A stretch of 64,000 nt of DNA, from NCBI RefSeq assembly GCF_007752345.1, contig NZ_CP036299.1:2433001-2497000 (forward strand). The letters are read 5' to 3'. The position numbers were made by a program, and so were the translations under genes. Below, piece by piece: positions 18,374 to 27,422 of the stretch (positions within the stretch are counted from its first letter, which is position 1; every line of letters begins with the position of its first letter). The notes under the pieces were generated by a model. That model saw only the letters and a list, made by a program, of their open reading frames with translations, was not told the origin of the DNA and did not search any database. Origin of the DNA: Planctopirus ephydatiae (GTDB lineage Bacteria > Planctomycetota > Planctomycetia > Planctomycetales > Planctomycetaceae).

Positions 18374-18689
18374 GGGCTAACCCTCTAAAAACAGGGAATA
18401 GGAAAACCGGAAAGTTCGTCTGTCGTCCAATTCATTCGTTCATCAGATGCCCGAAAATGTCCAACTAGCCAGTTCGATCAGTGTTTACTCTTTCGAAAAG
18501 CTCTTTGGAATTGTACCTGAGTCTCCTCGTGTCGTCGGCTGTGCATGAGCCAATTTGTGGAAGATTTCAAGAATGTCGCATTGTTTGATAAAGAAATTGA
18601 ATGATAAGGAATCAGATTTTCGTTTGAAAAGTGACCTGAATGTCACTGATCGCCTTGTTGCTTAAGCAAGTTCGCAAACGATGTTTCTG
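18374..18689. other. Intergenic region between DUF2203 gene and nuoI
   Basis: A 316-bp stretch with no supported gene. It holds the upstream region of the DUF2203 gene and the 3' flank of nuoI. It is more AT-rich than its surroundings. No clear promoter box or terminator was picked out. Confidence 0.5.
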
Positions 18690-19262
18690 CTAAGTTGTGG
18701 GAGATTCGCCTTTGATCCACACGGGTTCATCGATCACTTTTGAGGCTGCCACGGCGTTGGGAGTCAGCGTGGCTCTTCCCCAGGCAATTTCCAGGGGGAG
18801 CTTGGCATAGTCGACAACACAACCGTCTCGGTTGTAGCAGCTCAAGTCGTGATTCGAGCCCATAAAAATACAGTCGACCGGGCACGGATCCACACATAAT
18901 GCACAGAACATGCATTTTGTGTAATCAATCGCGAATCCATCAACCTGAAAGCCTTTGCTTCCCGGAATGCGGGATTTGTTGATGTAGATACAATCGACGG
19001 GGCACGCCACGGCACATTTGTCGCAGCCGATGCATGTCGTCAGATCAAAACGATGAAAGCCCCGATACCGTGCCTTGAGCGGGATAGGTTGCTCAGGATA
19101 CTCATAGACTTCAGTGAAGGTGGGGCGACGGTAAGTCTTCAGCCACACTCGCAACGTGAGCCAAAGTCCCCGAATAACGCTGCTGACAGCCAGCCAGACA
19201 TTTTGTAACCAGATTCGCATCCATCGCCGCCTTGAGCCAGACCAGCCATCGCTCGCAAACAA
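18690..19262 (-). CDS. nuoI: NADH-quinone oxidoreductase subunit I
   Basis: Complex I subunit that carries two [4Fe-4S] clusters in the peripheral arm. Both cluster motifs are intact: CIGCDKCAVACP and CMFCALCVDPCP. The N-terminal part has hydrophobic stretches (WLAVSSVIRGLWLTL) typical of the membrane-contact region. At 190 residues it is of normal size; the ATG near 19220 (MRIWLQN) is a possible later start. It lies apart from nuoA-C-D, separated by the DUF2203 gene, and no other nuo gene is adjacent. Confidence 0.93.
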   Translation of the reverse strand: MFASDGWSGSRRRWMRIWLQNVWLAVSSVIRGLWLTLRVWLKTYRRPTFTEVYEYPEQPIPLKARYRGFHRFDLTTCIGCDKCAVACPVDCIYINKSRIPGSKGFQVDGFAIDYTKCMFCALCVDPCPVDCIFMGSNHDLSCYNRDGCVVDYAKLPLEIAWGRATLTPNAVAASKVIDEPVWIKGESPTT

Positions 19263-19478
19263 TTATAGGCCAGTGAGAAACTGTCGCAAGGTCAGGATCA
19301 TTTCCCCCAGTCTCTCTCTATCCAATGAAGAGATTTCTCACTGACATGAAGTTCGCGATGTTTGCGACAAATCGCCAAAAGTGCGACTATGCCGTAAGAT
19401 ATTGCAGCATAGAAGATTCCTCAGTTGACGAAGGAGTCACTCCGCAGTTCTTTTTGAAGTCGATGATTGGCACAGGTC

Positions 19479-20504
19479 ATGGATCAGCACTCAATCACCT
19501 CCCGGCCTCTCATTGCCGTCACGATGGGTGACCCGGCAGGAGTTGGCCCGGAACTTTGTGTCCGATTGCTGGCTGAGCCCTCAGTTCTTGAACGGCGACT
19601 GCCGATCATCTGGGGAGATGCCGCGGTGCTGGAGGCTGCAGCTACCAGTACGGGGCAGAGCCTGGCAACTCCTGTGATTTCGCTGTCAGATTTTGCCAAG
19701 GGCATGTCTGTCACCGGGCCGACCGTTATTGACTGCGGTGCCATTGAGCTGAATCAATTCACGCCCGGAATTGTCAATGCGGCCACAGGTGATGCCAGCT
19801 TTCAGTACATTCAGCGAGCGATCGATGCTGCCGTGGCTGGACGGGTGGCGGCCATTACAACGGCTCCTATCAGTAAGGAGGCACTCCATCTGGCGGGACA
19901 TCACTTTCCTGGCCACACCGAGATTTTTGCCAGCAGAACTCAATCGAATCGCTGGTGCATGATGCAGTATTCGGAAGAAGTCGTGTGCACTTTCGTGACA
20001 GTCCACTGTGGGTATTCTGAAGTACCGCAATTGCTGACCACTCAGCGAATTCTGGAAGTGATCGAACTCACTCACGAAGCTCTGGTGAAAATTCGTGATC
20101 GTGTGCCGAAAATCCTTGTGTGCGGCTTGAACCCGCATGCCGGCGAACATGGATTATTTGGACAGAGGGAAGAAGAACGCATTATTGCACCGGCTGTCGA
20201 ACTGGCGAGGCAGCAAGGGCTTTTGGTCGAAGGACCTCTTCCGCCCGATACCGCTTTTGTTCCTTCGCGGCGCCGCACTTCTGACGCAGTGGTCTGTATG
20301 TATCACGATCAGGGACATATCCCCGTCAAGGCACTGGCCTTTGATTCGGCAGTCAATACCACACTGGGTTTGCCGATTATTCGCACCAGTGTTGATCACG
20401 GCACGGCGCTGGACATCGCCTGGAAAGGTCTGGCGAATCCTGGCAGTCTTTATGCGGCCATCCGGCTGGCCACCAGACTGGCGACAAAATCGCTCAAGAC
20501 GTGA
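19479..20504 (+). CDS. pdxA: 4-hydroxythreonine-4-phosphate dehydrogenase
   Basis: Oxidises 4-phosphohydroxy-threonine in vitamin B6 synthesis; NAD- and metal-dependent. Diagnostic blocks run in order: AVTMGDPAGVGPE, HHFPGHTEIFA, GLNPHAGEHGLFG, GPLPPDTAF and MYHDQGHIPVKALAF, which contains metal-binding His residues. The frame opens at a TTG at 19467, but the ATG at 19479 gives a start close to the family. The protein has about 341 residues. Its 3' end overlaps the convergent nucleoside deoxyribosyltransferase-like gene by 11 bases. Confidence 0.95.
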   Translation: MDQHSITSRPLIAVTMGDPAGVGPELCVRLLAEPSVLERRLPIIWGDAAVLEAAATSTGQSLATPVISLSDFAKGMSVTGPTVIDCGAIELNQFTPGIVNAATGDASFQYIQRAIDAAVAGRVAAITTAPISKEALHLAGHHFPGHTEIFASRTQSNRWCMMQYSEEVVCTFVTVHCGYSEVPQLLTTQRILEVIELTHEALVKIRDRVPKILVCGLNPHAGEHGLFGQREEERIIAPAVELARQQGLLVEGPLPPDTAFVPSRRRTSDAVVCMYHDQGHIPVKALAFDSAVNTTLGLPIIRTSVDHGTALDIAWKGLANPGSLYAAIRLATRLATKSLKT

Positions 20505-21246
20505 TGGTTGGCGACATCCGTTCGGGAGCAAACAGTTTGATCACGCAGTCGGCGATGCGTTCGTTATCAATCTCATCAACTGCCGAGATAGGCTGAGCAC
20601 CCACCGCAAACGGGGGTTTTTCATCGGGAACATGGTGCTGTGCCTGACTGACCTCGATGGGCTTGTTTTCGAGCAAGCTCCACAATGCGGCCCCATCCGA
20701 GACCGCACTGCTCACTCGTGGTGGCAAATTGTGGAAAGTTTTTTCAGAGGAAGGAACCCAGCCCGCAGCTCGATAGTTTTGCAGAGCCGCTTGAAGAGCA
20801 GGGACAATCTCTTCGATAAGAGTCACCTTCTGGAAATCGACCAGACCAAACAGGAGTGGATTGATGCGACCTTCAATCAAGGAGCGGGCATCATCCGAGA
20901 AGGCAATCATCGGCTTGCCCAGGATCCACCCCATAGCTGCTTCTGAAACTGCACCTTCATCCGGGACGCGGCCATTGAGATTCCACACGACCGCATCGCA
21001 GGCAAAGACCAGTTGATAGACATCGAGTGCAAAGATCGCGCTGTGGAGGAACTGACCAGCGACAGCTTTTTCGTATCCCCGAGTGATCAAAACATCCAGC
21101 ACCAGCCGAAATTCCATGCCATCGCGATGAGGCAGATAGACCGGATAGCCAGCATCCGTCAGACGATTGGCGATGATCGTCATTTCCTCGCGTTCGCAAC
21201 CGTTGAACAGCGGGCCGGCACAATAAACTCGCGGGAGCACATTCAT
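20494..21246 (-). CDS. Nucleoside 2-deoxyribosyltransferase-like protein
   Basis: Protein of about 250 residues with the nucleoside 2-deoxyribosyltransferase fold, whose members move or cleave deoxyribose from nucleosides. The start block VYCAGPLFNGCEREE and the later block CDAVVWNLNGRVPDEGAVSE, followed by GWILGKP, match the family's phosphate and sugar-binding segments. The frame extends to 21336, but the ATG at 21246 directly precedes the conserved strand. The C-terminal tail after residue 190 is unlike the short family members. The exact substrate is not predictable. Confidence 0.7.
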   Translation of the reverse strand: MNVLPRVYCAGPLFNGCEREEMTIIANRLTDAGYPVYLPHRDGMEFRLVLDVLITRGYEKAVAGQFLHSAIFALDVYQLVFACDAVVWNLNGRVPDEGAVSEAAMGWILGKPMIAFSDDARSLIEGRINPLLFGLVDFQKVTLIEEIVPALQAALQNYRAAGWVPSSEKTFHNLPPRVSSAVSDGAALWSLLENKPIEVSQAQHHVPDEKPPFAVGAQPISAVDEIDNERIADCVIKLFAPERMSPTITS

Positions 21247-21478
21247 CGGCAGACTTTTCGCAAATTGTTTCTGATGAGAATACAGGATGATGACCTCAAC
21301 ATCTCGCGTGAATTGAAAACCTGGGTTGAAGTCCAACGGCGATTCTCATCTGGTGATGTTGGCTGGAGTGGCAAGTCGTTATCCTGTGTAAAACACCTGT
21401 CGGTACAAACAGAGATGTTTTTGAAACTGATGACGATTGTTGGCGGGCCGTCTTGTATCAGCAAGAGTAGAGCCTGCG

Positions 21479-23836
21479 ATGGCCGAGGCAATTGAGCGAA
21501 TGTCGAAGAAAAACCGTGGTTCACGCTCGCCTCAACCGGCGCGATCTGTTGATTCCTCCCGATCTTCGGGCAGGGCAGCAACCTGGCAGCGTATGCCTTG
21601 GCGAAGTGCAGGGGGCTGGCTGGGCTTGGGGATGATTGGCCTGGCCATGTGCCTGCGGGACTGGCTTGGCAGCCAGCAGATGGCGAGTCAATTGGTCAGT
21701 TTGGCGACCGCACAGAAAATCAGTCTGGCGCTGGGAGGGAGCCTGCAAAGATTCATTGATCCCAGTGGATTGAAAGTCTCGTATGATGTCCCGTTTGCCT
21801 CGACAATGATCATCAGCAGTTTGTTTGTCGTGACGGGCTGGTTGGTAGGTGGCTGGCTGTTGCCTCAGAATCTGGAAGGAACAGAGACAAGTTTACCACT
21901 GGAAAAATCGACAGGTGATGCCCAGCCCGGAAGATACTCACTCTGGGGGAAAAAGTTCGGTCAAAGTTTATCGTGGCTGCTCGTGTGGCAATTGTGCTGG
22001 ACAGTCGGCCTGCTGACGGGTTGGGAAAGTCTGGTGGGGGTGGTTGAGGCGAATGCTTCCATGACCTTGTCGCTCTCGCTGGCCTGTGCCCTGTGGGCCT
22101 GGTGGTCACTCGGTTCTGAGCAGTCTCGGGGCCATGAACAGACTGCACGGGCGACCGTGCCGCCGAACGACGCTGCTTCGCTCGTATCATCCGCTGAGAA
22201 ATCGAGTTGGCGTTCGTTGTTGGCTTTGACACTTGTCTACAGCCTGGTCTTTGTGAGTATGAACTGGGCTCTCTGGTTCAATCTGAGAATTCCACATGGC
22301 GATTCTGCCATGTACGAAGAGCATTTGTGGAACATTCTGCACGGAAAAGGCTTCCGCAGTTACCTCGATCAAGGGCTTTTTCTCGGTGAACATCTGCAGG
22401 TGATCCACCTGGGGTTATTGCCTCTTTATTCGATCTGGAAATCGCACCTTTTGCTGGAAATGTGCGAGACGCTGGCACTGGCCAGTGGTGCTCTGATTGT
22501 CTTTCAATTGTGCCTGGTTTCAGGAGCTGGCCGTCGCGCGGGATTCTGGCTGGGGCTGGCTTATCTGATGTATTTCCCCATGCAGTTTCTGGATATTGAA
22601 ATCGATCTCAAGACTTTCCGGCCCGAAGCGTTTGGCATTCCGCTCCTCCTGCTGACTCTCTGGCAACTGGAGTTATGGCGGCTTGGCAAGGCACCTTTAT
22701 GGCGGTGGCTGATATGCCTGCTGATCACTTTGACGGTTAAAGAAGACTATTCGCTGATTTTTGGCCCGCTGGGTCTGTGGCTCATGGTCATAGCGGGTTG
22801 GCAACCATCGGCCGTCATTCCAAAAGAGGCAACAAGCAGTCTCTGGCAGCGCTGTCAGCAGTCGTTCTGGAGAATGGTCAAAACCCCTCAGGGAATTGCT
22901 GGCGGGATCCTGTTGGCAAGCTCTGTGGTTTATCTCCTGTTTGCAGTGAAAGTGGCGATTCCATTCTTCCGCGATGGAGAGGGTGTCCACTATGCCCGGT
23001 ATTATGCGGAATTCGGCTCATCATTTACCGAGATTGCCTGGAATATGGCCACTCGTCCCGATCGAGTGCTGGGGCGGCTTCTGAACCTGCAGACCCTGAT
23101 GTTTGCGATTTCTCTCCTGGCACCACTGGGATTTCTTCCGCTGTTGTCGCCCAGCCGCCTGCTGGTGGGAGTCCCGTTGTTCGGTCTGTTGTGCCTGAAC
23201 AACATTGCTCAAGATCCCCGGCATCAATTTCATGCACCGCTGGTGGCCATTCTTTTGTGGGCCAGTGCCTATGGGATAGTTTCAGGTCGCGAATGGATTC
23301 AGCGCCTCAGAGAACGACTGACAGCCTACGGAGACTGGTCGATTCCGATTCGTCCCGATGAGAATCACGCGGGCTGGCAACCCGAGGGATTAGCCGTCTG
23401 GGGACTAGCCTGTGCCCTGCAAACCGGTCTCTGGTTTTCTCTCTCGCCTTTGGGAGTCACTTTCTGGGATGCCAATTCGAACTGGTCGTGGCAGCAGCTT
23501 TACCGTCCCACGGAGCGGGCAGCCGCTTTTTCAAAAATTGCAGATCTGATTCCAAGTTCTGCGAAGGTTGCGTCGACGGATTATGTCCATCCGCGCTACA
23601 CCCATCACGAGCGATCTTACGATTACAGCAAATATCCGAGGAAGGTGAGTGGGTACGAGCTGCGTGTTCCCGATGATACCGATTACATCGTGATTGACGC
23701 CCGTGGCCCTTACAGTGAGATCCAGGAGCCCTCGCAAATTCCGGAATATGCGCAGCATCCTGAGAAATGGGAACTCCTCCCTGACACGACGAATGGTTAT
23801 TTTATAGTGTTGAAGAGACGATGGGAGTCTCCGTAG
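21479..23836 (+). CDS. DUF2079 multi-spanning membrane protein
   Basis: Large integral membrane protein of about 785 residues. It has a cytoplasmic, basic, Ser/Pro-rich N terminus, then many hydrophobic segments from about residue 40 to 640. The DUF2079 core is recognisable around HGDSAMYEEHLWNILHGKGF and FLGEHLQVIHLGLLPLY. The family resembles membrane glycosyltransferases of the GT-C type, but activity has not been shown, so this is inference. The C-terminal 150 residues look soluble. The ATG at 21479 is chosen because the open frame further upstream has no family support. A short secreted-protein gene follows. Confidence 0.75.
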   Translation: MAEAIERMSKKNRGSRSPQPARSVDSSRSSGRAATWQRMPWRSAGGWLGLGMIGLAMCLRDWLGSQQMASQLVSLATAQKISLALGGSLQRFIDPSGLKVSYDVPFASTMIISSLFVVTGWLVGGWLLPQNLEGTETSLPLEKSTGDAQPGRYSLWGKKFGQSLSWLLVWQLCWTVGLLTGWESLVGVVEANASMTLSLSLACALWAWWSLGSEQSRGHEQTARATVPPNDAASLVSSAEKSSWRSLLALTLVYSLVFVSMNWALWFNLRIPHGDSAMYEEHLWNILHGKGFRSYLDQGLFLGEHLQVIHLGLLPLYSIWKSHLLLEMCETLALASGALIVFQLCLVSGAGRRAGFWLGLAYLMYFPMQFLDIEIDLKTFRPEAFGIPLLLLTLWQLELWRLGKAPLWRWLICLLITLTVKEDYSLIFGPLGLWLMVIAGWQPSAVIPKEATSSLWQRCQQSFWRMVKTPQGIAGGILLASSVVYLLFAVKVAIPFFRDGEGVHYARYYAEFGSSFTEIAWNMATRPDRVLGRLLNLQTLMFAISLLAPLGFLPLLSPSRLLVGVPLFGLLCLNNIAQDPRHQFHAPLVAILLWASAYGIVSGREWIQRLRERLTAYGDWSIPIRPDENHAGWQPEGLAVWGLACALQTGLWFSLSPLGVTFWDANSNWSWQQLYRPTERAAAFSKIADLIPSSAKVASTDYVHPRYTHHERSYDYSKYPRKVSGYELRVPDDTDYIVIDARGPYSEIQEPSQIPEYAQHPEKWELLPDTTNGYFIVLKRRWESP

Positions 23837-23878
23837 ACCAACTTTTCGCTGCCTGAAAGTCTTCCACAGGAGTCGAGC

Positions 23879-24394
23879 ATGGTTGCCAATTTGCGAACAG
23901 CGGGCCTGTTGATCGCCATCATCATCGGCTGTACCGAGGTTGGTTTCGCTCAGAATCAGGCTGTGCAGCTTCCTTCGGTGGGGCAGTCGAGTGCTGCGAC
24001 ATCCATCAGTGTGCCGGATGGTGGTCGAACTCTTATCGGAGGTAGCTCCCGCGGCTTGAGCTCAATGCCTTCCCGCTCGACCTTTCCACTCTCGGGCGGG
24101 CCTGTCACCAGAAATCCTCTGTTTGGTGGGCCGGCCTACGGTCGCTCACTGAGTGGTGGCTCGATGACGGCCAGTGTGCGAATCATTGATCTTCACGAGA
24201 TGGATCGTCAAATCCTGGCTTTATCCCCGGCAGAAAGTTCCGAAGCCGTTGAGCCCGATGCTCCCAAGCCAGCATTCACAGCGAATGATTATCTTCGCAA
24301 GGCCGATGAAGCTGAGGCCAAAGGCAAACCCAAAGTTGCCGAAATCTACCGGCGACTGGCAGCGAAACACACGACAAAAGAGACAGACCGTTAA
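23879..24394 (+). CDS. Secreted protein of unknown function
   Basis: A 171-residue protein with a clear signal peptide (LLIAIIIGCTEVGFAQ, cleavage probably after AQ). The mature part is Gly/Ser/Pro-rich and probably disordered up to residue 95. A charged helical end follows with KADEAEAKGKPKVAEIYRRL, which recalls the end of some tetratricopeptide-like repeats. The start ATG follows an AGGAG site by about 7 bases. The gene is 42 bp after the DUF2079 gene and converges on argS. I do not recognise the family. Confidence 0.65.
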   Translation: MVANLRTAGLLIAIIIGCTEVGFAQNQAVQLPSVGQSSAATSISVPDGGRTLIGGSSRGLSSMPSRSTFPLSGGPVTRNPLFGGPAYGRSLSGGSMTASVRIIDLHEMDRQILALSPAESSEAVEPDAPKPAFTANDYLRKADEAEAKGKPKVAEIYRRLAAKHTTKETDR

Positions 24395-24412
24395 TCACCC
24401 TCGGGACAGCGA

Positions 24413-26395
24413 CTACATCTTTTCAGCAACGCGGATTCCCAGCAGATCGAGCCCTTCTTTCATAACACGTGCTGTCCAGTCGCATAAGAGCAACCGGCTG
24501 TTGCGGATCGATTCATCGGTCTCTTTAAGGACAGGGCATTCATCGAAGAACGTACTGAATCTGTTGGCCGTTTCGAACAGATACTGCGTGAGAACATTGG
24601 GTCGATATTCGGCAGCCACGTCGTGAAGGGCTTCACCGAATCGAACCAGCTGTAAAGCGAGCATGCGCTCGCATGGCTGTGTCAGTCGAATCGGATGTTT
24701 CCCTTTTCGCAACTGTTCGATGTCGATGCCACCCTTGCGAAAGATGCCATGAGTTCGCGCATAGGCGTACTGCATGTAGGTGGCTGTGTCTCCCCTGGTG
24801 GCCAGCATTTTTTCAAAGCTGAAGGTGTAATCGCTCTCGCGGCTGTGGTGCAGATCGGCGTAAATGATCCCACCAATGCCCACGATTTCGGCAATCGCCT
24901 GCCGGGTGGTATCATCGAGTTCAGCACCCGTTGGCTTGCCATCATCACCGGCATTCACAATTTGCCGAGCCCGCACAACCGCTTCATCGAGCAGGCTTTC
25001 GAGGCCAACGGTATCCCCAGATCTCGTTTTGAATGGCCGCTTGTCTTCACCCAGGATGGTGCCAAACTTGACATGTGTCAGTTCGACATTGTCGTAGCCA
25101 AGTTTGCGAGCTGTCGCAAAGAGCATGTCAAAATGCTCGCTCTGACGGCTATCGACCACGTAGAGAATGGCATCGGCCTGCAAAGAATCCACACGATACT
25201 CGATGGTGGCGAGATCGGTTGTGGCATACGTGAAGGCGCCGTCGCTTTTGCGAACAATGAACGGAGCTTCGTATCCTTCAATGAACACGCACTGCGCACC
25301 CTGACTGGTGGTCAGCAGTTTGGCTTTTTCGAGTCGCTCGAGCATGCCGGGGAGCATCGGATTGTACCAGCTCTCACCGAGTGTCATGTCAAACTTCAGA
25401 TCAAACCGGGCGTAGAGTCCTTCGAGGGCCTTTAGGCAATCAGGCAGGAACTGGTTCCAGAGAGCCAGATTCTCTGGATCTCCGGCATGCAGCTTCGCTG
25501 TTTCTAATCGGGCGTTTTCGGCAATGCGGGGATGTTTGGCTGCAATTTTCAATAGTTCTGGCTCACTCTCGACAGCCGAGATCTTCTTAGTGGCACTCTC
25601 CAGTGCCTCTGTTGCTTCTCTAAGTTCGGCTTCCGCTTTTTTTACCTGCTGCTGAAGTTCCGGAGACTTCTTGACTCCCGATTTCGCGGCATTCGTCAAC
25701 AGTTCCTGGGCTTCTGCGAGACTCTTTGTCGCCGTTGGAACTCGGGCTTCGATCTCGCTGAAAGTCGATTTCAGGGCGTGATAATCCGAAAGTTGATTGA
25801 CCAGTCGATACAGCCGGGCGAGTTCGGCTACGGGAGCGATCTCAAACGCCCCTTCATGACGGAAGTTCTTGTACCCGAAAATGATCATGCCGAACTGAGT
25901 GCCCCAGTCACCAATGTGATTATCACTCTGGACGGAATGCCCCAGCTTTTTCAGCACTTTGTAAAGAGCGTGGCCAATGACTGTGCTGCGCAGGTGGCCG
26001 ACATGCATGGGCTTCGCTACGTTCGGCGAAGAAAAGTCGACAATGTACCGTCGTGAAGGTGAGGCTGGCTCGAGTCCTAACTGCACATCATGGGCGCATT
26101 CTGTGGCTGCTTGTTCGAGCCACGACTCTTTCAGCTTCAGATTGATAAACCCGGGCCCGGCAACGGTTGCAGGTTCGCAGATGTCATCGATCTTCAGCCC
26201 CTGCACGATCTGCTCGGCAATTTCGCGCGCGGGTTTCCCGATCGATTTCTGCATCGGCATCGCGCAATTGGCCTGGAAGTCGCCAAAGCGGGTGTCTCCG
26301 GCTGGCCGGAGCATATCGACAAAGTTTTCAGGCTCGGGTGTTAAAGTAACCAGAGCATCGCGAAGTCGCTGTCGGAGGAGTTGGAGCAGATTCAC
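24413..26395 (-). CDS. argS: Arginyl-tRNA synthetase
   Basis: Class I aminoacyl-tRNA synthetase that charges tRNA-Arg. The HIGH box is HVGHLRSTV in the segment NVAKPMHVGHLRS; the KMSK-like loop is KRPFKTRSGDTV. The N-terminal Add1 tRNA-binding domain and the C-terminal DALR anticodon domain are both present. At 660 residues it is longer than the usual 560-580: a coiled-coil-like insert of about 80 residues rich in Ala, Glu and Lys lies in the first half (around residues 200-280). It is followed downstream by the secreted protein gene, converging. Confidence 0.95.
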   Translation of the reverse strand: MNLLQLLRQRLRDALVTLTPEPENFVDMLRPAGDTRFGDFQANCAMPMQKSIGKPAREIAEQIVQGLKIDDICEPATVAGPGFINLKLKESWLEQAATECAHDVQLGLEPASPSRRYIVDFSSPNVAKPMHVGHLRSTVIGHALYKVLKKLGHSVQSDNHIGDWGTQFGMIIFGYKNFRHEGAFEIAPVAELARLYRLVNQLSDYHALKSTFSEIEARVPTATKSLAEAQELLTNAAKSGVKKSPELQQQVKKAEAELREATEALESATKKISAVESEPELLKIAAKHPRIAENARLETAKLHAGDPENLALWNQFLPDCLKALEGLYARFDLKFDMTLGESWYNPMLPGMLERLEKAKLLTTSQGAQCVFIEGYEAPFIVRKSDGAFTYATTDLATIEYRVDSLQADAILYVVDSRQSEHFDMLFATARKLGYDNVELTHVKFGTILGEDKRPFKTRSGDTVGLESLLDEAVVRARQIVNAGDDGKPTGAELDDTTRQAIAEIVGIGGIIYADLHHSRESDYTFSFEKMLATRGDTATYMQYAYARTHGIFRKGGIDIEQLRKGKHPIRLTQPCERMLALQLVRFGEALHDVAAEYRPNVLTQYLFETANRFSTFFDECPVLKETDESIRNSRLLLCDWTARVMKEGLDLLGIRVAEKM

Positions 26396-26482
26396 GGGGA
26401 AGGTTCACTTCACTGAGAGGCTGACATCATTGTTGATCGAGAAATTTTCGACAGGCAACGATTCGTGTCGTCAAAATGGCAT

Positions 26483-26917
26483 TTAAGAAATCTGGACGGC
26501 ACCACTGGAGAGGAGCTTTTTCCAGTCCAGTCGCGGCGCATCAGCCCAGAGACCTTCGAGGTCATACAGTTCACGGGCCTCGGCGACAAAGACATGCAAA
26601 ATGACTGTGCCGAAGTCCTGCAGCATCCACGACTGACTTTCGCCCCCTTCGAGAGCCGGAAGTGCCTGATAACGCTTTTTGAAAATGCCCCTGACTTCTT
26701 CGATAAGTGCCGCTGTCTGCCTGAGATTTGTGGCAGTGGCAATGACGAAGTAATCGGCAATCGGCGTGATTTTTGTCAGGTCGAGGAGTACGACGTCTTT
26801 GCAACGGAATTCTTCCGCCAGACGGGCACAATGGCAGGCATTCTTCAGTGAATCCTGCTGCTGTAGTACGAGTTCCTGCTGATAGGTGGTCTCGTCATAA
26901 ATTTTCGTGGATGTCAT
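26483..26917 (-). CDS. rsfS: Ribosomal silencing factor RsfS (Iojap)
   Basis: Binds ribosomal protein L14 and keeps subunits apart under starvation. The Iojap block is clear: KDVVLLDLTKITPIADYFVI, then TATNLRQTAALIEEV and LQDFGTVILHVF, ending in YDLEGLWADAPR. The open frame runs to 26974 but the ATG at 26917 gives 144 residues, close to the usual 105-140. It is on the same strand as argS, about 88 bp upstream of it, and divergent from the beta-CASP nuclease gene. Confidence 0.9.
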   Translation of the reverse strand: MTSTKIYDETTYQQELVLQQQDSLKNACHCARLAEEFRCKDVVLLDLTKITPIADYFVIATATNLRQTAALIEEVRGIFKKRYQALPALEGGESQSWMLQDFGTVILHVFVAEARELYDLEGLWADAPRLDWKKLLSSGAVQIS

Positions 26918-27422
26918 GAACTCAAGCTCTTGCAGAGGCGAACAGGCAAAATATTGGTCAATCCTGGCAGCCAATCGATACGATCAATAGTCGGTATTTC
27001 TCGATAGCTGGCAGGATGATCAACGGTTTCTTATGTGAATGGTTTGTGCACATATCGTCGCTGATCTGTCATGTTGATGCAAGCAACAGCCAATAAAGGG
27101 CTTAAAAACAAAGCTTTTAACTGAAAACCTGATTCCACCTATCCCAGATATCAATGGCGAGTGGAGAGTCTGTTCAGCATTCTTGCTCCCAGCCGCAAGC
27201 CTGGCACGCAAATCGCAGTTGAATCGTGGAATCCGTATGAAGTGTCAGTTCAGTTCTGCAGACGAAACTCAGGTCAACAGGATCTTGATGACACTGCCCA
27301 AATCCAACGGGTTCGTAAACTTCTGGTACGATCACTTCTGACGCAATCAATTGATATGATTCACGGGCTCGGGAGAGATCTCCTGTTAAAGTTCAAAATA
27401 TTCGCCATTTGAAAACTCACTT
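26918..27422. other. Intergenic region between rsfS and the beta-CASP nuclease gene
   Basis: A 505-bp divergent intergenic region. Only short frames without family support cross it. It must hold the promoters of both flanking genes, but I could not single out convincing boxes. Confidence 0.5.
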
